Counted from the stretch's first letter, positions 48,148 through 56,938 are shown. The stretch is DNA of 64,000 nucleotides from Gammaproteobacteria bacterium (GCA_016218365.1 JACREF010000013.1:39875-103874), one strand, 5' to 3'. Notes: generated by a model not told the origin, from the sequence alone. Numbers and translations: made by a program.

Positions 48148-48172
48148 TGCGGGGGCAGGGGAGAGGGCGGCG
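48148..48172. repeat. Short C/G palindrome downstream of crp
   Basis: CCCCCGCATGCGGGGG with a following GGGGAGAGGGC is one of several similar palindromes in intergenic sites (16600, 20910 and 55905 regions). It lies between the convergent ends of the TraF-like gene and crp. A degenerate R3 half-site (ACTCAGGACGAACGGG) precedes it. Confidence 0.6.
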
Positions 48173-48187
48173 CAGGGAGAGTGGGTC

Positions 48188-48817
48188 TCAGCGGGCGCCG
48201 AACACGACGATGGTCTTGCCCTTGGCCGAGATCAGGTTCTGGGCCTCGAGGTTTTTCAACACCCGCCCGACCATCTCGCGTGACGCGCCGACGATGCGGC
48301 CCAGCTCCTGGCGGGTGATGCGGATCTGCATGCCGTCCGGGTGGGTCATCGCATCGGGTTCCTTGCACAGGTCCAGCAGCGTGCCGGCGATGCGGCCGGC
48401 GACGTCCATGAAGGCCAGCCGGCCGACCATATTGCTGGTGCGGCGCAGCCGGAAGGCCATCTGCGAGGCCAGTTCGAACAGGATGTCCGGGTTCTCCTTG
48501 GCCAGTTCGCGGAAGCGCGGGTAGCTGATCTCGGCCAGTTCACACTGGGAGCGGGCACGGATCCAGGCGCTGCGGTTCTGGGTGTCGGTGAACAGCCCCA
48601 TCTCGCCAAAGAAGTCCCCGGCGTTCAGGTAGGCCAGCACGATCTCGTGGCCCTCGGTATCCTCCTTCAGCACCGTCACCGAGCCCTCGATGATGAAATA
48701 CAGCGCATCCGGCTTGTCGTCGGCATGGATGATGACCGTCTTGGTCGGGTAGCGGCGCTTGTGGCAGTGCTGGATGAAGCGCTCGATGGTCGGATTGAGT
48801 ATTTTTTTGATCGCCAT
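48188..48817 (-). CDS. crp: cAMP receptor protein Crp/Vfr
   Basis: A 209-residue CRP orthologue. In E. coli numbering the cAMP contacts Glu72, Arg82, Ser83, Thr127 and Ser128 are all present (GEMGLF, NRSAW, RRTSN). The C-terminal helix-turn-helix [20 protein letters not shown] is nearly the CRP consensus. ATG 48817 gives a length almost equal to E. coli CRP. It is divergent from osmC, matching the vfr neighbourhood downstream of trpC in Pseudomonas. Confidence 0.94.
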   Translation of the reverse strand: MAIKKILNPTIERFIQHCHKRRYPTKTVIIHADDKPDALYFIIEGSVTVLKEDTEGHEIVLAYLNAGDFFGEMGLFTDTQNRSAWIRARSQCELAEISYPRFRELAKENPDILFELASQMAFRLRRTSNMVGRLAFMDVAGRIAGTLLDLCKEPDAMTHPDGMQIRITRQELGRIVGASREMVGRVLKNLEAQNLISAKGKTIVVFGAR

Positions 48818-48913
48818 GATAATATCGTCCGTTTCCCGTTCCTGCCCGTGGCAGGGCCGCGGGGTTGTGTAAGCACTATCGGCCAGCCGCGGGGCGGGCT
48901 GAACGGGGATGGC

Positions 48914-49336
48914 ATGAAGGCACGGGTCAATTGGGTTGAGGGCGCGATGTTCGTCGGCGAGTCCGCCAGCGGGCATGCCGTCGTCATGGACGGGCCGCCG
49001 GAGGGTGGCGGCCGCAACCTCGGTATCCGGCCGATGGAGATGCTGCTGCTCGGCGCTGGCGGCTGCACCGCCTATGATGTTGTGCATATTCTGGCCAAGG
49101 CGCGGCAGGCGGTCGAAGCATGCAGCGTCGAGATCGACGCCGACCGTGCCGACGAGGTGCCGAAGGTGTTCACCCGCATCCATTTCCATTTCATCGTGTC
49201 GGGCCGCGGCCTGACCGAGGCGGCGGTCAAACGCGCCGTCGACCTGTCGGCCGAGAAGTACTGTTCAGCGACCCAGATGCTGAGCAAGGCCTGTCCGGTC
49301 ACCCATGACTTCGAGATCCGGGCGCACTCGGAATGA
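48914..49336 (+). CDS. OsmC-family peroxide-reducing protein
   Basis: A 140-residue OsmC/Ohr-superfamily protein with the two family cysteines, in [15 protein letters not shown] and [13 protein letters not shown]. These proteins reduce organic hydroperoxides, though this YhfA-like subgroup is poorly characterised. It is divergent from crp, 96 bases away, and overlaps the next gene by four bases. Confidence 0.88.
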   Translation: MKARVNWVEGAMFVGESASGHAVVMDGPPEGGGRNLGIRPMEMLLLGAGGCTAYDVVHILAKARQAVEACSVEIDADRADEVPKVFTRIHFHFIVSGRGLTEAAVKRAVDLSAEKYCSATQMLSKACPVTHDFEIRAHSE

Positions 49337-49740
49337 CGGCGCGACGCCCTGAGCGGGCCATCGGCGGCCTGCGCCATGTGGCGCTGTATGTCCGCAAGCT
49401 GGAGCAGTGCGAGCGCTTCTATGTCGAGCTGCTCGGCATGTCGGTCGAGTGGCGGCCGGATGCCGACAATGTGTACCTGTGTTCCGGCACCGACAACCTG
49501 GCGCTGCATCGCGCCCGGCCCGGTTTTGCGCCGGACGGGGACCAGCGGCTCGATCATATCGGATTCATCGTCCGTGACATGGCAGACGTGGATGTCTGGC
49601 ATCAGTTTTTTGTCGCACAGGACGTGGCGATCAGGGCGGCACCCCGTACACATCGTGACGGGGCGCGGAGTTTTTACTGTGAAGATCCAGACGGCAATGT
49701 GGTGCAGATGATCCACCACCCGCCGATTGCTGGTCGTTAG
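49333..49740 (+). CDS. VOC-superfamily (glyoxalase/dioxygenase-like) protein
   Basis: A 135-residue vicinal-oxygen-chelate protein with paired beta-alpha-beta-beta modules. It starts [30 protein letters not shown] and ends [18 protein letters not shown]. Metal-ligand candidates are His in LRHVALYV, His in RLDHIGF and Glu in the SFYCEDPDG segment. The reaction is unknown. It is coupled to osmC by an ATGA overlap and lies 10 bases before speD. Confidence 0.85.
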   Translation: MTARRPERAIGGLRHVALYVRKLEQCERFYVELLGMSVEWRPDADNVYLCSGTDNLALHRARPGFAPDGDQRLDHIGFIVRDMADVDVWHQFFVAQDVAIRAAPRTHRDGARSFYCEDPDGNVVQMIHHPPIAGR

Positions 49741-49750
49741 GAGGTTGAAG

Positions 49751-50554
49751 ATGCCGAGGTCATCAAAACTCAAGCTGCAGGGTTTCAACAACCTGACCAA
49801 GACACTGAGTTTCAATATCTATGATATCTGTTATGCGAAGACGCCGCGGCAGCGCCGCCAGTACATCGAGTACATCGATGAGGCCTATAACGCCGAGCGC
49901 CTGACCCAGATCCTGACCGACGTGACGGATATCATCGGCGCGACGATCCTCAATATTGCCCACCAGGACTACGATCCGCAGGGGGCCAGTGTGACGATGC
50001 TGATCTCCGAGGAGCCGCTGGCCTCCAAGTCGCTGTCCAATGATGAAGGCCCCGGTCCGCTGCCGGACAGCGTTGTTGCGCACCTCGACAAGAGTCACCT
50101 GACCGTGCACACCTATCCGGAGAGCCATCCGCGCACCGGCCTCAGCACCTTCCGCGTCGACATCGATGTCTCGACCTGCGGCCGCATCTCGCCGCTGAAG
50201 GCCCTGAACTACCTGATCCACAGCTTCGAGTCCGACATCGTTACGCTCGACTACCGGGTGCGCGGCTTCACCCGTGACGAGCGCGGCCGCAAGCTGTTCA
50301 TCGATCACAAGATCAACTCGATCCAGAACTACCTGTCGCGCGATACGCTGGAGCGCTATCAGATGATCGACGTCAATGTCTATCAGGAGAATATCTTCCA
50401 TACCAAGATGATCCTCAAACAGTTCAATCTCGACAATTACCTGTTCGGCATCGACAGCTCCGACCTCGATGCCCGTGAGCAGCGCCAGATCGTCGGCCAG
50501 CTGAAGAAGGAGATGGCCGAGATATTCTACGGCCGTAACCTGCGCAAGGCCTGA
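49751..50554 (+). CDS. speD: S-adenosylmethionine decarboxylase proenzyme SpeD
   Basis: A 267-residue enterobacterial-type AdoMet decarboxylase supplying aminopropyl groups for spermidine. Self-cleavage would occur before Ser115 in [16 protein letters not shown], making the pyruvoyl cofactor. Other conserved parts are [24 protein letters not shown] and [12 protein letters not shown]. No speE is in the window. Order crp-osmC-speD-coq7 is pseudomonad-like. Confidence 0.95.
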   Translation: MPRSSKLKLQGFNNLTKTLSFNIYDICYAKTPRQRRQYIEYIDEAYNAERLTQILTDVTDIIGATILNIAHQDYDPQGASVTMLISEEPLASKSLSNDEGPGPLPDSVVAHLDKSHLTVHTYPESHPRTGLSTFRVDIDVSTCGRISPLKALNYLIHSFESDIVTLDYRVRGFTRDERGRKLFIDHKINSIQNYLSRDTLERYQMIDVNVYQENIFHTKMILKQFNLDNYLFGIDSSDLDAREQRQIVGQLKKEMAEIFYGRNLRKA

Positions 50555-50603
50555 TGCGGCCACCGCATGCGGGGTACGGTCTGTAGGTTGGTTGGCCTCC
50601 ATC

Positions 50604-50928
50604 CCCCGTTCATCCTGAGTAGCGATGCATCGCATCGCGTATCGAAGGGCCGTCCATGGTTCGATACGGTGCTGCGCACCTACTCACCACGAACGGCTGA
50701 GTGTGGCGCTTGCGTACTTGCTCACCACGAACGGCCTCATTTTCCGCCTATCCTGAGTAGCGGCACAGCCCCGTATCGAAGGAGCCTGTCCTGAGTAGCA
50801 GCACAGCGCGCATCGAAGGGCCCGTCCTGAGTAGCAGCGGGACGCTGCATATCGAAGGGCACCTACTCACCACATTCGGACCATCCCCCGTTCATCCTGA
50901 GTAGCGGCGCAGCCGCGTATCGAAGGGC
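50604..50928. repeat. R3 repeat array between speD and coq7
   Basis: At least five direct units of the pattern CCTGAGTAGC...CGTATCGAAGG start near 50608, 50750, 50790, 50825 and 50888. One inverted unit lies at 50660-50697 (TTCGATACGG ... CTACTCACCACGAACGG). The centre of each unit is a variable short palindrome. This fills most of the 409-base gap; no gene is seen in it. Confidence 0.85.
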
Positions 50929-50963
50929 TTTACACGCCGCACCCCGCCACGTAATCTGGCCTG

Positions 50964-51608
50964 ATGTCTACCCGCCATTACTCGCCGCTTGACCAGCTGC
51001 TGATCCATGTCGATCGCGGCGTGCGCACCGTGTTCGGCCAGCCGCCGCAGACCGAGCGGCTGAACCCGGCCACCGGGCTGCCCGAGGCCGAACTCAGCGA
51101 GCAGCAGCGTCGTCATGTTGCCGGTCTGATGCGCGTCAATCATGCCGGTGAGGTGGCAGCCCAGGGCCTGTATCAGGGCCAGGCGTTGACGGCGCGCTCT
51201 GCGGATGTCCGTGCCAGCATGGCGCGTGCCGCTGATGAAGAGAATGATCATCTGACCTGGTGTCAGGGCCGGGTGCATGACCTGGATCAGGGTGTCAGCG
51301 TGCTGAATCCGCTGTGGTATCTCGGTTCATTGGCAATCGGCGCCGCGGCCGGCGTCGTCGGTGACAAGTGGAGCCTCGGGTTTGTCGTCGAGACCGAACG
51401 TCAGGTCGTCCGTCATCTGGACCAGCACCTGCAGCAGCTGCCATCGCAGGATCATCGCAGTCGCGCGATCCTCGAGCAGATGCGTACCGATGAACAGCAT
51501 CATGCGACGCTGGCCCATGAGGTTGGTGCCGCCGAGCTGCCGCCGCAGATCAAATCGCTGATGACGCTTGCATCAAAGGTGATGACCAAGACCGCCTACT
51601 GGATCTGA
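50964..51608 (+). CDS. coq7: Demethoxyubiquinone hydroxylase Coq7
   Basis: A 214-residue di-iron monooxygenase of ubiquinone synthesis (DMQ hydroxylation). Iron ligands lie in MRVNHAGEVAAQGLYQGQ, ADEENDHLTWC and RTDEQHHATLAHEVG. It indicates that the cell makes ubiquinone aerobically. It is flanked on both sides by R3 repeat arrays. Confidence 0.94.
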   Translation: MSTRHYSPLDQLLIHVDRGVRTVFGQPPQTERLNPATGLPEAELSEQQRRHVAGLMRVNHAGEVAAQGLYQGQALTARSADVRASMARAADEENDHLTWCQGRVHDLDQGVSVLNPLWYLGSLAIGAAAGVVGDKWSLGFVVETERQVVRHLDQHLQQLPSQDHRSRAILEQMRTDEQHHATLAHEVGAAELPPQIKSLMTLASKVMTKTAYWI

Positions 51609-51610
51609 GC

Positions 51611-51628
51611 AAGGGGCATTCCCCTTTT
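51611..51628 (+). terminator. Possible terminator after coq7
   Basis: AAGGGG and CCCCTT pair over a four-base loop, followed by TT, two bases after the coq7 stop. The T-run is short, so efficiency is doubtful. Confidence 0.4.
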
Positions 51629-51648
51629 GCCGCCCGGCCGCGCATCTG

Positions 51649-51826
51649 CCGTTCGACCTGAGTAGCGCGCAGCAGGTATCGAAGCCTGTTCTGAGTAGCG
51701 GCACAGCCCCGTATCGAAGAGCCTGTCCTGAGTAGCGCGCAGCGCGTATCGAAGGGCCTACTCACCACATTCGGACCATCCCCCGTTCGTCCTGAGTAGC
51801 GCTGCAGAGCAGCGCGTATCGAAGGA
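51649..51826. repeat. R3 repeat array after coq7
   Basis: Four direct R3 units are visible: CCTGAGTAGCGCGCAG..GTATCGAAG near 51657, CTGAGTAGCGGCACAG near 51691, CCTGAGTAGCGCGCAG near 51727, and CCTGAGTAGCGCTGCAGAGC near 51791. They occupy the space between coq7 and the convergent kinase gene. Confidence 0.85.
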
Positions 51827-51861
51827 CCATCATATTCACCATAAACGTCCCTCTAAGTGGG

Positions 51862-53442
51862 CTATCTGACAGTGTCATGCAGCAGTTCCTCCACCGCATG
51901 CCTGAATTTTACAACATCGATAGGTTTGGTGAGGTAGCGCCTGAAGCCCGCCTGCAGGCCTTTTTCAATCTCGGCCGGATTGGCCGAGGTACTGATGGCC
52001 ACCACCGGAATACCGCGGGTGTGCCCGTTGGTCTGGAGCAGATTGAGAACCTGATACCCGTTCATGCCCGGCAAACAGATATCCAGCAGAATAAGGTCCG
52101 GCCTGCGCATCCGCGCCAGGTCCAGGCCGAGGCTGGGCGTATGCGCGACAAGCAGCGCCAGATTACCCATCCGCGCGATGATCTCCCTGGCAAGGTTGAC
52201 ATGGTCGGGATTGTCTTCGATATAGAGCAAGGTCGCCTGATGGCCCGGCGCTGCAGCCATGTCATGCAGCGCTGCCACGGGTTTCACCGCGGCATCAGCG
52301 GCCGCCGCAGGCAATTCAATCCAGAACGTGCTGCCCTGGCCATACACGGATTCCACCCCGATCGTGCCGCCCATCAGCTCGGTGAGTTGTTTGGCGATCG
52401 ACAGGCCGACGCCGGCCCCTTCAATGCTGAGGGGCCGCTGCACGAGCCGGCTGAAGGGCTGGAACAGCGATGGCAGGTCGTCCTCTGCAATGCCCTGTCC
52501 GGTATCGGATATCAGGATACGTATGCGGTCAGGTGTGCGCCGCCCGCTTACTGTGATGCTCCCGCCGTCCCGGTTGTATTTGACTGCATTGGCAAGCAGG
52601 TTGATGACTACCTGTTTGAGGCGGAATGAATCGGCCCGGACTATCATGTTGTCGCAGGCGTCATCCACGCAACTGAACTCGATCCCGCGTTCACTGGCGA
52701 GCGGCGACATCAGCTCGAAGCATTCCTGCATGCAATCCCGCATATCGATGTCCTCGATATTGGGTACAACCTTATGGGCCTCGATGGCCGACAGGCTGAG
52801 GAGGTCCTCGATGATTCTGAGCAGATGCCACCCTGAGCGCAGTATTGTCTTGAGGTCGTCACGGTGCGCGCCTATTGTTTCATCATCGGCGCTCATCGCC
52901 ATGAACTGGGCGAAACCGATAATCGAGTTGAGCGGCGTGCGCAGTTCGTGGCTCATACGCGACAGCAGCGCGTCTTTCACCTGGTCGGTCTTCCCGTCAA
53001 AGGGGTCGGTACCCTTTTCAGGCGTGTTTTGAACGCGATGACGCAAGGCCCCGATCCGGGAAAAGGGTACTGATCCCTTCAATGTCAGTTCCGTAATCGC
53101 CAGCCGGGTGTTCAGCAGCGGCAGGTCGATCGGTCTTGACAGGTAATCATCGGCGCCGGCAGCCAGCACCTGTTCGAGGTCGCCGGGGTTGGTGCCTGCG
53201 GCGATCGCCACCACCAGGCTGTCTGCCCCCTGCGGGCTATGCCGGATCCGCCGGCACAGCTCCCGTTCGTCCATGACCGGTAATTGGCACTCCAGGATCA
53301 CCAGCGGAAAGAGCCGGTCCTGATAGCTTCCCCACCCGGTTTTGCCATCAGCAACCGCGGTGACAGTATGGCCACGGCCTTCGAGCACGCCCCGCAGCAA
53401 CGTACGCGTTTCACTGTCGCCTGCAACCAGAAGGATATCCAT
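51862..53442 (-). CDS. Response-regulator/histidine kinase hybrid REC*-HK-REC
   Basis: A 526-residue soluble protein. The N-terminal receiver (1-118) has Glu51 where the phosphoacceptor Asp should be (VILECQLPVMD) and Arg103 in place of the conserved Lys (SRPID), so it is degenerate. A linker with KGSVPF and KGTDPF (122-148) is encoded by palindromic repeats. HisKA has His165 (SRMSHELRTPLNSIIGFA), followed by an ATPase domain (NLLANAVKYN, GAGVGLSI) and a C-terminal receiver with normal Asp in LILLDICLPGMNGYQ. ATG 53442 is chosen over TTG 53475, which lies in a repeat. Confidence 0.88.
   Translation of the reverse strand: MDILLVAGDSETRTLLRGVLEGRGHTVTAVADGKTGWGSYQDRLFPLVILECQLPVMDERELCRRIRHSPQGADSLVVAIAAGTNPGDLEQVLAAGADDYLSRPIDLPLLNTRLAITELTLKGSVPFSRIGALRHRVQNTPEKGTDPFDGKTDQVKDALLSRMSHELRTPLNSIIGFAQFMAMSADDETIGAHRDDLKTILRSGWHLLRIIEDLLSLSAIEAHKVVPNIEDIDMRDCMQECFELMSPLASERGIEFSCVDDACDNMIVRADSFRLKQVVINLLANAVKYNRDGGSITVSGRRTPDRIRILISDTGQGIAEDDLPSLFQPFSRLVQRPLSIEGAGVGLSIAKQLTELMGGTIGVESVYGQGSTFWIELPAAAADAAVKPVAALHDMAAAPGHQATLLYIEDNPDHVNLAREIIARMGNLALLVAHTPSLGLDLARMRRPDLILLDICLPGMNGYQVLNLLQTNGHTRGIPVVAISTSANPAEIEKGLQAGFRRYLTKPIDVVKFRHAVEELLHDTVR
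52999..53079. repeat. Inverted pair of R4 palindromes inside a kinase gene
   Basis: AAAGGGGTCGGTACCCTTTT (52999-53018) and AAAAGGGTACTGATCCCTTC (53061-53080) are related palindromes in opposite orientation. They are read in frame as KGTDPF and KGSVPF in the kinase linker. A third copy, CAAAGGGTGACCCCTTTAA, lies upstream of the gene at 53473-53491. Confidence 0.75.
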
Positions 53443-53472
53443 CGGCGCTACCCCGTTTTCACAGACTGTCTG

Positions 53473-53491
53473 CAAAGGGTGACCCCTTTAA
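53473..53491. repeat. R4 palindrome upstream of the kinase gene
   Basis: CAAAGGGTGACCCCTTTAA is the third R4 copy in 500 bases and is followed at 53497-53525 by another inverted repeat, TTCCCTGTTG ... CAACAGGGAA. It lies between the kinase start and the DUF2892 gene end. Confidence 0.65.
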
Positions 53492-53551
53492 TGCAGTTCC
53501 CTGTTGCTCCTTCAACAGGGAACTGTTTGCCAACCAGATCAGAACAACGGC

Positions 53552-53914
53552 CTACTTGTGCGCCTGGTGATGTGACCCCATCAGACTGTGATCATAGTCT
53601 TTATCGGGGACAGGCCGATGGCCCAGCGCTGCATCCACCTCATACGGAAGGGTCCCGCACTGGTTGCGGCCGGTATCCTTGCAGCTCCTGGCATCGGCCA
53701 TCTGGTAGAACGGATCCCAGCCAAGGATCGCGGTAATAGCGGGATAGACAGACAGCAGCATCAGCAGCCCGTGCCATACTGTAAACCCCCCGCCTGCCAG
53801 TTCCAGGTGGTAGACAGGGCCGAGTAGCAGTCCGGTTGTTGCAAGCCCCCGAATTAGACGATCGGTCAGGCCGATGTTTTGAATGACTCCGAGTTTTTCT
53901 GTCATGGTGTTCAT
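53552..53914 (-). CDS. DUF2892-type inner-membrane protein with C-terminal extension
   Basis: A 120-residue protein. Residues about 10-70 are the two-helix DUF2892/YgaP-type membrane hairpin (NIGLTDRLIRGLATTGLLLG, then WHGLLMLLSVYPAITAILGWDPFYQ). It has an unusual hydrophilic tail of about 50 residues rich in His/Asp. AAGGAGG six bases before ATG 53914 fixes the start. DUF2892 proteins often accompany rhodanese or sulfur genes, but none is adjacent here. Confidence 0.75.
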   Translation of the reverse strand: MNTMTEKLGVIQNIGLTDRLIRGLATTGLLLGPVYHLELAGGGFTVWHGLLMLLSVYPAITAILGWDPFYQMADARSCKDTGRNQCGTLPYEVDAALGHRPVPDKDYDHSLMGSHHQAHK

Positions 53915-54026
53915 GGCATACCTCCTTGATCGCGGGCGATCAGTTGAGTATTAATCCATACAGAACACTATTAGTTGACTCTTTTACTCAGGATTTGTCA
54001 AGGAGGGGGCACACTTTTTTATTCGT

Positions 54027-55271
54027 TTATTCGAGTTGCTGCGCCAGCAATACGACCGGATGTTGTACCTGGGTGTCGCGCTGTGACTGGCGTAGCCCGG
54101 CGCCCAGATGCAAGGCGCAGCCAATATTGGATGTCAGCAGCAGCGGCGCATCACCGGCGAGCTGCGCCAATGTGGCGTCGCGCAGCCGGTCGGCGAGCAC
54201 GGGTTGGGTCAGCATATAACTGCCGGCGGCGCCGCAGCACTGTTTGCTGCCTGGCAACGGCTCGATGGAGAGCTGCGGGATGCGGCGCAGCAACTTCAGC
54301 GTTGGTGATGCATCCCACTGGGTGCAAGGTGTGTGCAGCAGGGCGCGTTGTGCCAGCGGCTTGAAGCGCAGGCGTTCGCCGGCCTCGGCGGCCAGAAACT
54401 CGCCAATCTCGCGCACCGGCAGCTGCAATCGCCCGGCGTCGGCTGCGCCGGTATTGTTGTCGTCATCGTTGCGCAAGGGGTATTCATTCAGCGTCGCGCC
54501 GCAGCCGGTTGCGGCATGGATCAGCGCCGTGACCGGCAGCGCGTTGAAGACTGCGGCGGTGTGGGCCGCCAGCGCGGCCGCCTCGTCATGCAGGCCGCGG
54601 TGCAGGTGCAGCGCCCCGCAACAGTTTTGAGTAGGTGGCACATGCACACCATAGCCGGCGGCATTCAGCAGCCGGATCGCGGCCTGTAATGCCGGGCCAT
54701 CAAACTGCGGGCCGACACAGCCGGTGAACAGCGCGACGTCGCCGCGGGCGCTGCCGGCGGCCGGGCTGTAGGCCGGCAGCGTCGTTTGCCGGGGGATGGC
54801 CGGCAGCAGCTGTTCGGCCCGTGTCAGCCCGAGTGCGCCGAGCAGGCCGCTGCTGCGTGCCAGTGCGCGCAGGCCGGTCAGTTCAGCGAGGCGCAGCAGC
54901 GGATACAGCCGGCGTCGTGCCGGCATCGAGGAGATAAAGTGGTTGCCGAGGCGCCGCGCCAGCCGCCGCCGCCAGCCGAGTGGACGACGCTGTTCGATGA
55001 CGTTGCGCGTGGCGGTCAGCAGCGCGCCGTATTCGACGCCGGACGGACAGACCCGTTCGCAGGCGCGGCAGGCCAGGCAGCGGTCTAGGTGCAGCTCCAG
55101 TCGCGGCGACGGCGTTAGCTGGCCGTCGACCAGTCCCTGCATCAATGCAATGCGGCCGCGCGGCGAGTCACCCTCGTCCTGCAACAGGCCATAGGTCGGG
55201 CAGTGGGGCAGGCACAGGCCGCATTTGACACAGCGGTCCGCCTCGCGGCGGATGAAGGATTCAGTGGACAA
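54027..55271 (-). CDS. GlcF-like iron-sulfur protein (glycolate oxidase subunit family)
   Basis: A 414-residue protein. Two ferredoxin-type 4Fe-4S motifs lie at Cys14/17/20/24 and Cys65/68/71/75. Two cysteine-rich CCG domains of the heterodisulfide-reductase type follow (QNCCGALHLHRG and KQCCGAAGSYML). This matches GlcF, but no glcD or glcE is adjacent, so the dehydrogenase partner is unknown. The TTG at 55271 (MSTESFIRREADRC) gives the family length; the frame continues upstream into a divergent gene by chance. No strong ribosome site is seen. Confidence 0.82.
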   Translation of the reverse strand: MSTESFIRREADRCVKCGLCLPHCPTYGLLQDEGDSPRGRIALMQGLVDGQLTPSPRLELHLDRCLACRACERVCPSGVEYGALLTATRNVIEQRRPLGWRRRLARRLGNHFISSMPARRRLYPLLRLAELTGLRALARSSGLLGALGLTRAEQLLPAIPRQTTLPAYSPAAGSARGDVALFTGCVGPQFDGPALQAAIRLLNAAGYGVHVPPTQNCCGALHLHRGLHDEAAALAAHTAAVFNALPVTALIHAATGCGATLNEYPLRNDDDNNTGAADAGRLQLPVREIGEFLAAEAGERLRFKPLAQRALLHTPCTQWDASPTLKLLRRIPQLSIEPLPGSKQCCGAAGSYMLTQPVLADRLRDATLAQLAGDAPLLLTSNIGCALHLGAGLRQSQRDTQVQHPVVLLAQQLE

Positions 55272-55283
55272 GGTCGGGATGCA

Positions 55284-55313
55284 CTGCCAGCGCGGGTAAA
55301 AAACTCCTATAAT
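55284..55313 (+). promoter_or_regulatory. Candidate promoter of the ferredoxin gene
   Basis: A perfect -10 box TATAAT (55308-55313) has CTGCCA (55284-55289) 18 bases upstream as a weak -35. It is in the gap between the divergent GlcF-like and ferredoxin genes. Confidence 0.4.
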
Positions 55314-55373
55314 TCTATCCCCGCCCGGCCGGCTTGGCCAGCGGTACATCACGACAGCGATCAGGGGAAACAG

Positions 55374-55697
55374 ATGAGTTCGGACCAGACAGCGTTTTAC
55401 AGTCGGCATGTGTTTTTCTGCACCAACCGCCGCGACGACGACCGCCCGTGCTGTGGCAACCATCCGATGACGCAGTGGCGTGACCATGCCAAGGATCGGG
55501 TCAAGGCCCTGGGGCTGGCCGTCCAGGGCGGGGTCAGGATCAATAACGCCGGCTGCCTGGGCCGCTGCGAGGAGGGGCCGCTGCTGGTCGTCTACCCGGA
55601 CGGGGTCTGGTATACCTGCCACAGTGAGGCCGACATCGACGAGATCGTCGACAGCCACCTGAAGGGCGGCCGGGTCGTCGAGCGCTTGCGGCGCTGA
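55374..55697 (+). CDS. Thioredoxin-fold 2Fe-2S ferredoxin
   Basis: A 107-residue protein resembling NuoE-type/shethna 2Fe-2S ferredoxins. Cysteines lie in VFFCTNRRDDDRPCCGNH (Cys16, Cys26/27) and NNAGCLGRCEEGPLLVVYPDG (Cys61, Cys65). AGGGGAAAC precedes ATG 55374. It may be an electron carrier; the divergent GlcF-like protein is a possible partner by position only. Confidence 0.88.
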   Translation: MSSDQTAFYSRHVFFCTNRRDDDRPCCGNHPMTQWRDHAKDRVKALGLAVQGGVRINNAGCLGRCEEGPLLVVYPDGVWYTCHSEADIDEIVDSHLKGGRVVERLRR

Positions 55698-55798
55698 AGC
55701 CCGGCCTGGTCCATCCGCGGGCCGCGCGGAATACCCGATGGATGGCTGAACGGTGGGCTTCGTGCCTCAGCCCACTTCAACCGGGAGGGCAGGCCATT

Positions 55799-55842
55799 CG
55801 TCCTTCGATACGCGGCTGGCGCCGCTACTCAGGACGAACGGG
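55799..55842. repeat. Single R3 unit, inverted orientation
   Basis: CCTTCGATACGCGGC ... GCCGCTACTCAGGACGAACG is the reverse complement of the R3 consensus seen around coq7. Confidence 0.8.
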
Positions 55843-55948
55843 GAGGGAATGCTTTGATATGTTGGGTTTCGCAAAAACCGCTCAGCCCATATACGGCTCT
55901 GTATCTGGCGCCCCTCCCCCCGCCTGCGGGGCAGGGGGGTTTCCGGGC

Positions 55949-55977
55949 TTGTATCCCGGACATTATTTCTGTAATAT
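55949..55977 (+). promoter_or_regulatory. Candidate promoter of rplM-rpsI
   Basis: TTGTAT (55949-55954), a 17-base spacer and TAATAT (55972-55977) lie about 105 bases before rplM. Match to consensus is moderate. Confidence 0.35.
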
Positions 55978-56081
55978 CACCGCTCTTTGATTTAAGCGGC
56001 GCTGCACCGGCCCGGGACCGTACCCGGACCCTGCCGGGTGACGCTGCAGTGGTGGCGCATGGCGCCGGAGGATGATTGACC

Positions 56082-56510
56082 GTGAAGACGTTTGTAGCCA
56101 AAAACGAGACACTGACCCGTGACTGGTACGTGGTGGATGCCACCGGCAAGACGCTGGGCCGGCTCGCCACCGAACTGGCACGCCGCCTGCGTGGCAAGCA
56201 CAAGGCCATCTATACGCCGCATGTCGACACCGGCGACTATATAGTCGTTATTAATGCCGACAAGCTGGCGGTGACCGGCAACAAGGCCAATGACAAGATC
56301 TATTACAAGCACACCGGTTACATCGGTAACATGAAATCGACCAGCCTCGGCAAGATGCTGGCCGAGCGTCCGGAGCGCGTGCTGGAGACCGCGGTCAAGG
56401 GCATGCTGCCAAAGAATCCGCTGGGCCGGGCCATGTTCCTGAAGCTGAAGGTCTATGCCGGCGCGGAACACAAGCACACGGCTCAGCAGCCGAAACCTCT
56501 AGAGATCTAA
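56082..56510 (+). CDS. rplM: 50S ribosomal protein L13
   Basis: A 142-residue L13, nearly identical in layout to the E. coli protein ([46 protein letters not shown]). The GTG at 56082 (MKTFVAKNE) with GGAGGA upstream aligns with the E. coli start; a TTG at 56076 would add two residues. It is co-transcribed with rpsI. Confidence 0.97.
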   Translation: MKTFVAKNETLTRDWYVVDATGKTLGRLATELARRLRGKHKAIYTPHVDTGDYIVVINADKLAVTGNKANDKIYYKHTGYIGNMKSTSLGKMLAERPERVLETAVKGMLPKNPLGRAMFLKLKVYAGAEHKHTAQQPKPLEI

Positions 56511-56524
56511 CGGAAGCATCAACG

Positions 56525-56923
56525 ATGGCAGCCAACGCAGCAAGCTATTATGGAACCGGTCGTCGCAAGAGTTCAGCGGCACGGGTATTTCTCACCAAGG
56601 GCAGTGGCCGGATCACGATCAATGGCCGCACGCTGGAACAGTATTTTGGTCGTGAGACCTCGAGGATGGTCGTGCGCCAGCCACTCGAGACCGCCAATGT
56701 CGTCGACGCGCTGGACGTCAATGTGACGGTCTGCGGTGGCGGCAACAACGGCCAGGCCGGCGCGATTCGACTGGGGATTGCCCGCGCGCTGCTGGTCTAC
56801 AATGAAACCCTTCGTTCACCGATGCGCCGTGCCGGGTTCCTGACCCGCGATGCCCGCTGCGTCGAGCGCAAGAAGGTCGGTTTGCACAAAGCGCGCAAAC
56901 GTCCGCAGTACTCCAAGCGTTAA
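56525..56923 (+). CDS. rpsI: 30S ribosomal protein S9
   Basis: A 132-residue S9 with [16 protein letters not shown] near the start and the conserved C-terminal tail [10 protein letters not shown] that reaches the ribosomal P site. It is 14 bases after rplM and is followed by a terminator. In many Gammaproteobacteria petABC comes next; here it does not. Confidence 0.97.
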   Translation: MAANAASYYGTGRRKSSAARVFLTKGSGRITINGRTLEQYFGRETSRMVVRQPLETANVVDALDVNVTVCGGGNNGQAGAIRLGIARALLVYNETLRSPMRRAGFLTRDARCVERKKVGLHKARKRPQYSKR

Positions 56924-56938
56924 CCGCGTATCGTGTAG

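Larger units (their letters stand above)
55698..56081. other. Repeat-rich intergenic region before rplM
   Basis: No gene is seen in these 384 bases. They hold R5-type palindromes (55752-55776 and 55859-55889), one inverted R3 unit (55799-55842), a C/G palindrome (CCCCGCCTGCGGGG, about 55917-55930) and a candidate ribosomal-protein promoter (55949-55977). Confidence 0.6.

Noticed and set aside
50604..50928. Regularly spaced repeats that might suggest a CRISPR array
   Set aside because: Units vary in the centre and in spacing, occur in both orientations, and have no uniform repeats with unique spacers. No cas genes are present.
54027..55658. Upstream extension of the GlcF-like frame to 55658
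   Set aside because: The extension runs antisense through the ferredoxin gene and is of non-protein-like composition; the family length is reached from 55271.
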